NCBI GenBank assembly: GCA_044224215.1
Contig: JBGAKX010000213.1
Coordinates: 1-6,181 of the forward strand
Direction of reading: 5' to 3'
DNA length: 6,181 bases
Origin: DAOMFM01 sp035429825
GTDB lineage: Bacteria; Acidobacteriota; Blastocatellia; UBA7656; JADIYM01
Shown: piece after piece, positions 1 through 4,560 of the stretch
Layout of the letters: each line of letters opens with the position of its first letter
Position numbering within the stretch: position 1 is the stretch's first letter
Made by a program: the position numbers and the translations under genes
The notes under the pieces: model-generated
What the model was told of the DNA's origin: nothing
The model's input: only the letters and a program-made list of their open reading frames with translations
The model's database searches: none

Positions 1-57
1 GCCGGAACGCTGGGAACAGAGCTGGGCGCGGTAGCGCTCAGGCCCCAAGCCTTGCCT
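1..57. other. Downstream flank of rsmG, no gene start visible
   Basis: On the minus strand no ATG or GTG start with a convincing following reading frame can be seen in these 57 bases, and no clear hairpin followed by T residues is present. By gene order parA is the expected neighbour, but nothing here proves it. Confidence 0.4.
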
Positions 58-669
58 CTATCGTTCCACGTGGAACACACCCACCATCCGCCGGTCGGAC
101 GCAGGCAGCGGAACCACCCGTCCCCCTGGCCGGAACGCGCCCGCGAGCTCGAGCAACCCCGGCTCCGAGAACAGCGCGACGTCGCGCGCCGGCGACCGCA
201 TCAACTCCGGCAGCAGCTCGTCGAACCCGTCGAGCGCCCGGCACACCAGCAGCGCGTCCGCCGGGACCAGCCCCGCCGAGAACTTCGCCTGGACGACACG
301 CACGTTTGTCAGCCCAACCAAACGTACGACCTCCTTCAAGAACACGCACCGCTTGGCCAGCGGCTCGACGAGCGTCACCTCCGCCGCCGACCACACGCAC
401 GCAAGTGGCAACCCCGGAAACCCGGCCCCCGACCCGACGTCGACCACCGCCGCCGGCTCGTCGACGAGCATCGTCAGAAACGCCGACTCGAGAAAGTGCC
501 TCCGCGCGGCCTCTTCCGGCGCGGTGATCCGCGTCAGGTTGAGCCGCCGGTTCCAGCGCACGAGCAGTTCGTAATGTGCCTCGAACCGGTCGACCACCGC
601 GGAATCGAGCGTCAGCCCGTACTCCGGTGCGAACCGCTCGACCGCATCGCGAAACGTGGCGACGCTCAC
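58..669 (-). CDS. rsmG: 16S rRNA (guanine-527-N7) methyltransferase RsmG (GidB)
   Basis: RsmG uses S-adenosylmethionine to methylate G527 of 16S rRNA; its loss gives low-level streptomycin resistance in several bacteria. The 203 residues are normal length. An N-terminal helical region carries VRWNRRLNLTRIT (37-49) and RHFLES (57-62). The SAM-binding loop is DVGSGAGFPGLPLA (77-90), with the acidic end of the next strand at VEPLAKRCVFLKEV (101-114). The later CRALDGFDELLPEL stretch also fits the family. The LKG motif of typical RsmG reads LFS here (about 166-168), so that lysine is absent. The start is GTG at 669, sharing GTGA with the mnmG stop, with no clear ribosome-binding site nearby; translational coupling to mnmG is likely. 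The last five residues, FHVER, are encoded by a parS-like palindrome. Confidence 0.96.
   Translation of the reverse strand: MSVATFRDAVERFAPEYGLTLDSAVVDRFEAHYELLVRWNRRLNLTRITAPEEAARRHFLESAFLTMLVDEPAAVVDVGSGAGFPGLPLACVWSAAEVTLVEPLAKRCVFLKEVVRLVGLTNVRVVQAKFSAGLVPADALLVCRALDGFDELLPELMRSPARDVALFSEPGLLELAGAFRPGGRVVPLPASDRRMVGVFHVER
62..77. promoter_or_regulatory. parS: parS-like ParB-binding site in the 3' end of rsmG
   Basis: GTTCCACGTGGAAC at 63-76 is a perfect 14-bp palindrome around CACGTG. The 16-mer at 62-77 differs from the general parS consensus TGTTTCACGTGAAACA at three positions, and the GTTCCAC half-site is a known parS half in Pseudomonas. The location also fits, since parA and parB normally follow rsmG and parS sites cluster near this locus. 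ParB would load here as a CTP-dependent clamp to organise and segregate the origin region. ParB itself is not in the window. Confidence 0.85.
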
Positions 670-2549
670 GGCGCCGCGCGGCGCTCTTCGAGCGCGATCC
701 AGACCGCGAGCAGGTTGATGGCGGCCGGCGTCATGCCGGGCAGGCTTCCCGCCTGCGCGAGCGTCTCGGGGCGCGTGCGCGCGAGCTTCTCGGCGATCTC
801 GGTCGAGAGCCCGGAAATCGACCCGTAGTCGATACCGTCCGGAATCCGCCGGGCGCGCGCGGCCCGCAGCCGGCCGGCCTGCACTTCCTGGCTCTGGACG
901 TAGCCGCTGTACTTCGCGTCGTTGAGCACGACGCCCAGTTCCTCGTCCGACGCGTCCTGAACCTGCTCCGGAACCACCATCCGGAGGTGCGCCACCGTGA
1001 ATTCGGGCCGTTTCATGAGGTTCGCGAGAGGCGTCTTCTCCGTGATCGAAATCCCGTCCTCGGCGAGCATATCCTGCCAGATCGTGCCAGTAGCGACCCG
1101 GATACGGTCAATTTCGGCCTCGACAGCGGCGATTCGGGCCTGGCGTGCGGTGTACGACTCCCAATGCGAGTCGTCGACGAGACCAAGCCGCCTGCCGGTC
1201 TCGGTCAGCCGCCGGTCCGCCGTGTCGTACCTGAGCACCAGCCGCGATTCGGACCGCGACGTGAACATCCGGTACGGCTCGTCGGCGCCGCGCGTGACGA
1301 GGTCGTCGATCATCACGCCGACGTAGCCGAGCTCGCGCGGGAACACCCACGACTCGCGCCCGAGCGCGTTCGCCGCGGCATTGATCCCGGCGACGAGCCC
1401 CTGCCCCGCCGCCTCTTCGTATCCCGACGTGCCGTTGATCTGGCCGGCGTGGAAGAGGCCCGAGACCCGCTTTGTCTCGAGCGTCGCGCGCAGTTCGGTC
1501 GGATCGACAAAGTCGTACTCGATCGCGTAGCCGGGCCGGAGCATCGTGACGTGCTCGAGTCCCGGGATCTTCTCGAGCATCGCCTGCTGGACATCGACGG
1601 GCAGCGACGTCGACAGGCCGTTGATGTAGGTCTCGTGCGTGTCGTAGCCCTCGGGCTCGAGGAACAGCTGGTGCCGGTCCTTGTGTGGGAACTTGACGAC
1701 CTTGTCCTCGATCGACGGGCAGTACCGTGGTCCGGTGCCGCCTATTTTGCCCGAGTACAGCGGGGACCGATCCAGATTGGAGCCAATAACGTCATGAAGT
1801 TGTTGATTCGTATAGGTTATGTGGCAGCAGATCTGGGGCTGATCGATCGACCCGGTACGGAACGAAAAGGGCACGGGAGGCACGTCGCCTTCTTGCCTTT
1901 CGAGAATGGAGAAATCGATCGTGCGGCCATCCAGGCGGGGCGGCGTCCCGGTCTTCAGACGGCCCATCCGGAACCCGATCCGGCGCACGGATTCGGCCAG
2001 ACGGATCGCCGGGATCTCACCCGATCGGCCCGCCTGGTAGGTGTGGTCGCCGATGTGGACCAGCCCGTTCAGAAACGTTCCCGTCGTGAGTACGATCGAC
2101 GTCGCGCCCATCCGTCGCGAGTCGATCATCTCCACGCCGACGGCGCGACCGTTCTCGATCATCAGCTCGACGACTTCGGCCTGCTTGAGGTGGAGGTTCG
2201 GCGTGTGCTCGAGCACGCGGCGGATCTCGGCGCGGTACGTCGCGCGGTCCGACTGGCAGCGCGGCGACTGCACCGCGGGGCCGCGGCTGCGGTTGAGCAG
2301 CCGGAACTGAATGCCGGTGCGGTCGGCGACCGTGCCCATGATGCCGCCGAGCGCGTCGATCTCGCGGACCATGTGGCCCTTGGCGACACCGCCGATTGCG
2401 GGGTTGCAGGACATCTGCCCAACGAGGTCGAGATTGATCGTGACGAGCGCGGTCCTAGCGCCGAGCCGCGCGGCGGCGTGCGCCGCTTCGCAGCCGGCGT
2501 GGCCGCCGCCGATGACGATCACGTCAAACTGTTCGTCAAACACAGGCAT
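666..2549 (-). CDS. mnmG: tRNA uridine-34 carboxymethylaminomethyl enzyme MnmG (GidA)
   Basis: MnmG is the FAD- and NADH-using partner of MnmE in wobble-uridine modification of tRNA. The 627 residues match the normal family length. The FAD-binding loop GGGHAG is at 14-19 and SCNPAIGG at 47-54. GTFLNG, RLKTGTPPRLDG, GPRYCPSIEDK (about 273-283), LFHAGQINGTSGYEEAAGQG and RSESRLVLR follow in order. C48 and C277 match the two catalytic cysteines known from E. coli (C47 and C277). The C-terminal MnmE/tRNA-binding domain ends with GSLPGMTPAAINLL. The ATG at 2549 gives the usual start (MPVFDEQFDVIVIGGG). A further ATG at 2579 only adds ten residues read from repeat DNA. The preceding AAGAA is a weak ribosome-binding match. 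The stop overlaps the rsmG start by 4 nt. Codons of about residues 242-258 are locally AT-rich. Confidence 0.98.
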   Translation of the reverse strand: MPVFDEQFDVIVIGGGHAGCEAAHAAARLGARTALVTINLDLVGQMSCNPAIGGVAKGHMVREIDALGGIMGTVADRTGIQFRLLNRSRGPAVQSPRCQSDRATYRAEIRRVLEHTPNLHLKQAEVVELMIENGRAVGVEMIDSRRMGATSIVLTTGTFLNGLVHIGDHTYQAGRSGEIPAIRLAESVRRIGFRMGRLKTGTPPRLDGRTIDFSILERQEGDVPPVPFSFRTGSIDQPQICCHITYTNQQLHDVIGSNLDRSPLYSGKIGGTGPRYCPSIEDKVVKFPHKDRHQLFLEPEGYDTHETYINGLSTSLPVDVQQAMLEKIPGLEHVTMLRPGYAIEYDFVDPTELRATLETKRVSGLFHAGQINGTSGYEEAAGQGLVAGINAAANALGRESWVFPRELGYVGVMIDDLVTRGADEPYRMFTSRSESRLVLRYDTADRRLTETGRRLGLVDDSHWESYTARQARIAAVEAEIDRIRVATGTIWQDMLAEDGISITEKTPLANLMKRPEFTVAHLRMVVPEQVQDASDEELGVVLNDAKYSGYVQSQEVQAGRLRAARARRIPDGIDYGSISGLSTEIAEKLARTRPETLAQAGSLPGMTPAAINLLAVWIALEERRAAP

Positions 2550-2558
2550 AAGATTCTT

Positions 2559-2587
2559 GCCGCAGATTAACGCAGACAAACGCTAAT
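2559..2587 (+). repeat. Copy A of repeat, just upstream of mnmG
   Basis: Units start at 2561, 2571 and 2581 and decay to the right (CGCAGATTAA, CGCAGACAAA, CGCTAATCAA). The block lies 9 bp upstream of the chosen mnmG start and is the left arm of an inverted pair with 2617-2645. The mnmG frame stays open into it, which creates a false 10-residue N-terminal extension starting at 2579. Confidence 0.8.
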
Positions 2588-2616
2588 CAAACAACAAGCG
2601 TGAACGCCTACTTCTG

Positions 2617-2645
2617 ATCTGCGATTATCTGCGTCTATCTGCGGC
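2617..2645 (-). repeat. Copy B of repeat, inverted relative to copy A
   Basis: Read on the minus strand this block starts GCCGCAGAT and continues with further CGCAGAT units every 10 bp. It is the opposite orientation of the block at 2559-2587 and matches it at 23 of 29 bases, with a 29-nt gap between them. Together they could form a long stem in single-stranded DNA or RNA. Confidence 0.8.
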
Positions 2646-2666
2646 TAACGCTTTCCTTCTTCTCGT

Positions 2667-2698
2667 CGCAGATTAACGCAGATCTGCGCGAATCTGCG
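2667..2698. repeat. Copy C of repeat: 32-bp near-perfect palindrome after mnmE
   Basis: The arms are CGCAGATT, two bases, CGCAGA, then TCTGCG, two bases, AATCTGCG. That gives 28 of 32 palindromic positions, with the only mismatches at 2675-2676 against 2689-2690. It has the same 10-bp phasing as the other copies (2667, 2677, 2687). It begins 3 nt past the mnmE stop codon and could form a strong hairpin in the transcript. No uridine run follows in the direction of transcription; the next bases are ACGAGAAG. A classic intrinsic terminator is therefore not supported. A stabilising 3' structure or a REP-like element are alternatives. Confidence 0.85.
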
Positions 2699-2701
2699 GC
2701 T

Positions 2702-4054
2702 CTATTTTCCAATGCAGAACGTCGAGAAGATGCGATTCAGGATGTCGTCGATCGCCGTCTCGCCCGTAAGCTCGCCGAGATCGCGCAATGCGCCGTGCAA
2801 TCCGACGAGCGCGATCTCTTCGCTCAGGCCGTCGAGAAGCGCACCGCTCGACTCGGCAAGATGCGCGGCCGCCGCGGAGAGCAATGCGTGATGGCGCGCG
2901 TTCGTCACCATCAGCGTGTCGTCCGTGAGGCCCGTCCCCGCGCCCGAGAGCTCGAGTAGCGAATCACGCAGCGCGTCGATTCCTTCACCGGTGAGCGCGG
3001 ACATCGCAACCGCGCTGTCGCCGGCCAGCAACGCGAGCTCCGGCGACGGCGACGCAAGATCCGTCTTGTTGAGCACGACGATCCGCCGCAGGCCCTCGGT
3101 TGCCGCGAGCAACGGGACGAGCGAATCGACCGCGTCCGCATCCGACACGTCCACCACGACGAGCACCACGTCGGCGTCGGCGATCGCGCCGCGCGTTCGC
3201 TCGATGCCGATCGACTCCACGCGGTCCTCGGTGTCGCGCAGCCCCGCCGTGTCGACCAGCCGAAACGGGATCCCGCCGACGACCACCCGCTCGCTCACCA
3301 GGTCGCGCGTCGTGCCGGGCACTTCCGTCACGATCGCGCGCTCGGACTCTACTAATCTATTGAAAACACTTGACTTGCCGGCATTCGGCGGGCCGACGAT
3401 CGCGACGCCGACGCCTTCGGTCACGAGACGGCCCACGCGGTAGCTCGACGCGAGCTCCGCAAGTTCGCGCGCCGCGCGTTCGAGCTCTTCGGTGAGCGCG
3501 GCGCGGCTCGCCGGCTCGATCTCGTCCTCGACAAATTCGACGGTCGACTCGAGGTGCACGATCAGTTCGAGCAGCCGCTCCGTGAGCGGAGCGAGCCGTG
3601 TCGACAGCTCACCGCGCAACTGGCGCTGCGCCCGACGCGCCTGCCACGACGTCTGCGCGTCGACGAGATCGCGGACGGCTTCGGCCTGCGTGAGGTCGAT
3701 GCGGCCGTTGACGAACGCGCGCAGCGTGAACTCGCCCGGCGTCGCAAGACGGCAGCCGGCTCGGAGCAGCGTGTCGAGGGCTGTCCCCAGCACGATCGGT
3801 GCGCCGTGGCACGAGATCTCGACGGTGTCCTCGCCGGTGTAGCTGTGGGGCGCGCGAAAGGTCGTGACGACGACGTGGTCGATGACGGTGTCGCCGTCGA
3901 CGAGGTCGGTGACGACGGCGCGGTTCGGTTCGGTGATTCGCGCGCGCGTGACGGTGGACGCGATCTCGACGGCGCGCGAGCCGCTCAGCCTGAGGACGCC
4001 GATGCCGCCGCGGCCCGGTGGTGTTGCGATAGCGACGACGGTGTCATCAAGCAT
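2702..4054 (-). CDS. mnmE: tRNA modification GTPase MnmE
   Basis: MnmE works with MnmG to place a carboxymethylaminomethyl or aminomethyl group on carbon 5 of wobble uridine 34 in tRNAs reading NNA and NNG codons. It binds the folate one-carbon donor and hydrolyses GTP. The 450-residue length is normal. Residues 1 to about 118 are the N-terminal folate-binding and dimerisation domain (ATPPGRGGIGVLRLSG). A helical domain surrounds an inserted Ras-like G domain: G1 GPPNAGKS 221-228, G2 TTR 248-250, G3 DTAG 268-271 followed by LRDT, G4 NKTD 329-332 and G5 SALTGEG 352-358. The chain ends in FCIGK with the conserved cysteine at 447, so the protein looks intact. The ATG at 4054 fits the usual N-terminus. 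No clear Shine-Dalgarno sequence precedes it, and repeat DNA begins about 10 nt upstream. A short AT-rich run covers codons 226-237. Confidence 0.98.
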   Translation of the reverse strand: MLDDTVVAIATPPGRGGIGVLRLSGSRAVEIASTVTRARITEPNRAVVTDLVDGDTVIDHVVVTTFRAPHSYTGEDTVEISCHGAPIVLGTALDTLLRAGCRLATPGEFTLRAFVNGRIDLTQAEAVRDLVDAQTSWQARRAQRQLRGELSTRLAPLTERLLELIVHLESTVEFVEDEIEPASRAALTEELERAARELAELASSYRVGRLVTEGVGVAIVGPPNAGKSSVFNRLVESERAIVTEVPGTTRDLVSERVVVGGIPFRLVDTAGLRDTEDRVESIGIERTRGAIADADVVLVVVDVSDADAVDSLVPLLAATEGLRRIVVLNKTDLASPSPELALLAGDSAVAMSALTGEGIDALRDSLLELSGAGTGLTDDTLMVTNARHHALLSAAAAHLAESSGALLDGLSEEIALVGLHGALRDLGELTGETAIDDILNRIFSTFCIGK

Positions 4055-4063
4055 CGGAAATCA

Positions 4064-4101
4064 GGCCGCAGATTCACGCGGATTTGCGCAGATTTGCGGC
4101 C
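4064..4101. repeat. Copy D of 10-bp-phased CGCAGATT repeat, jag-mnmE spacer
   Basis: Three successive units start at 4068, 4078 and 4088, each beginning CGCAGATT or CGCGGATT and repeating every 10 bp. The ends are inverted: GGCCGCA at 4064-4070 can pair with TGCGGCC at 4095-4101. Positions 4066-4100 match 2666-2700 on the other side of mnmE at 28 of 35 bases without a gap. The element fills most of the 54-bp spacer between the jag stop and the mnmE start. It has no T-run on the transcribed side, so it does not look like a simple intrinsic terminator. Its function is unknown. Confidence 0.85.
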
Positions 4102-4108
4102 GGTACTC

Positions 4109-4558
4109 TTATGCCGGGACGATGCGCACCTTGCGGTCGGCGCCTTCGCCGACGGATTCGGTCCTGACCGTCGCATCGTCGGCAAGCGCGAGGTGGATGA
4201 TGCGGCGCTCGCTCGGCGACATCGCCTCGAACGTGAACGGCGCGCGCGACGCGCGCACGCGCTCGGCGCCCTTCCCGGCCATCAGCTGCAGCTCGACTTC
4301 GCGCATGTGCCGGTAGTTGCCGGAGTCGAACACGATCTTGGCATCGTGGCGCATCTGCTTCCCGAACGCGCGGCTCGTGATGTACTCGAGCGCGTCGAGC
4401 AGCTCGGCGCCGCGGCTCAGCAGCAGCCCGCGATCCGGCCCCGACAGCACCACGCGGAAGTCGCCGGAGTCGTTGTCGGACGCCTCGACGTCGACATCGA
4501 GCTCAAAGCCGGCGGTGTCACACATGTCCTCGACGAACTCCAGGATCTCTTCCCTCAT
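4109..4558 (-). CDS. jag: Jag/KhpB-like KH-R3H RNA-binding protein, short form
   Basis: A 149-residue protein in the position next to yidC where Jag (also called KhpB or EloR) is normally found. In Firmicutes, Jag binds RNA with the partner KhpA and affects cell elongation; its role in other phyla is poorly known. Residues about 30-80 resemble the KH domain (VVLSGPDRGLLLSRGAELLDALEYI). Residues about 83-125 are the R3H domain, with R118 and H122 in SPSERRIIHLAL forming the R-x3-H signature. The separate N-terminal Jag_N domain found in longer homologues is absent. The KH loop that is usually GKRG reads SRGA (48-51), so both glycines are gone. The ATG is 2 nt after the yidC stop, with GGGAG and GAGAAG in the end of yidC as likely ribosome-binding sequence, so translation is probably coupled. 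The reading frame stays open upstream through yidC, but that part is an arginine-rich shadow and not a real extension. Confidence 0.93.
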   Translation of the reverse strand: MREEILEFVEDMCDTAGFELDVDVEASDNDSGDFRVVLSGPDRGLLLSRGAELLDALEYITSRAFGKQMRHDAKIVFDSGNYRHMREVELQLMAGKGAERVRASRAPFTFEAMSPSERRIIHLALADDATVRTESVGEGADRKVRIVPA

Positions 4559-4560
4559 GG

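Larger units (their letters stand above)
2550..2701. other. mnmE-mnmG spacer, 152 bp, built from repeat copies A, B and C
   Basis: Apart from the three repeat blocks, the spacer holds only short AT-richer joints (2588-2616 and 2646-2666). I see no convincing -35/-10 promoter pair or small gene. The spacing is much wider than the 2-nt and overlapping junctions elsewhere in the block, so the repeats were probably inserted into what had been a compact operon. Confidence 0.6.

Noticed and set aside
1..30. Second parS-like site suggested by GGAAC and GGGAACA
   Set aside because: The two halves are not inverted around a CACGTG core, so it does not meet the parS pattern.
576..2570. 664-codon open frame on the plus strand opposite mnmG
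   Set aside because: It is rich in Arg, Asp and Pro with no recognisable domain, and mirrors mnmG, whose motifs are complete. Long antisense frames are expected in GC-rich coding DNA.
2667..2698. Rho-independent terminator of mnmE
   Set aside because: The hairpin is strong but no T-run follows on the transcribed strand.
2559..2700. CRISPR array
   Set aside because: The units are 10 bp, imperfect, in both orientations, and have no unique spacers of regular length; no cas genes are present.
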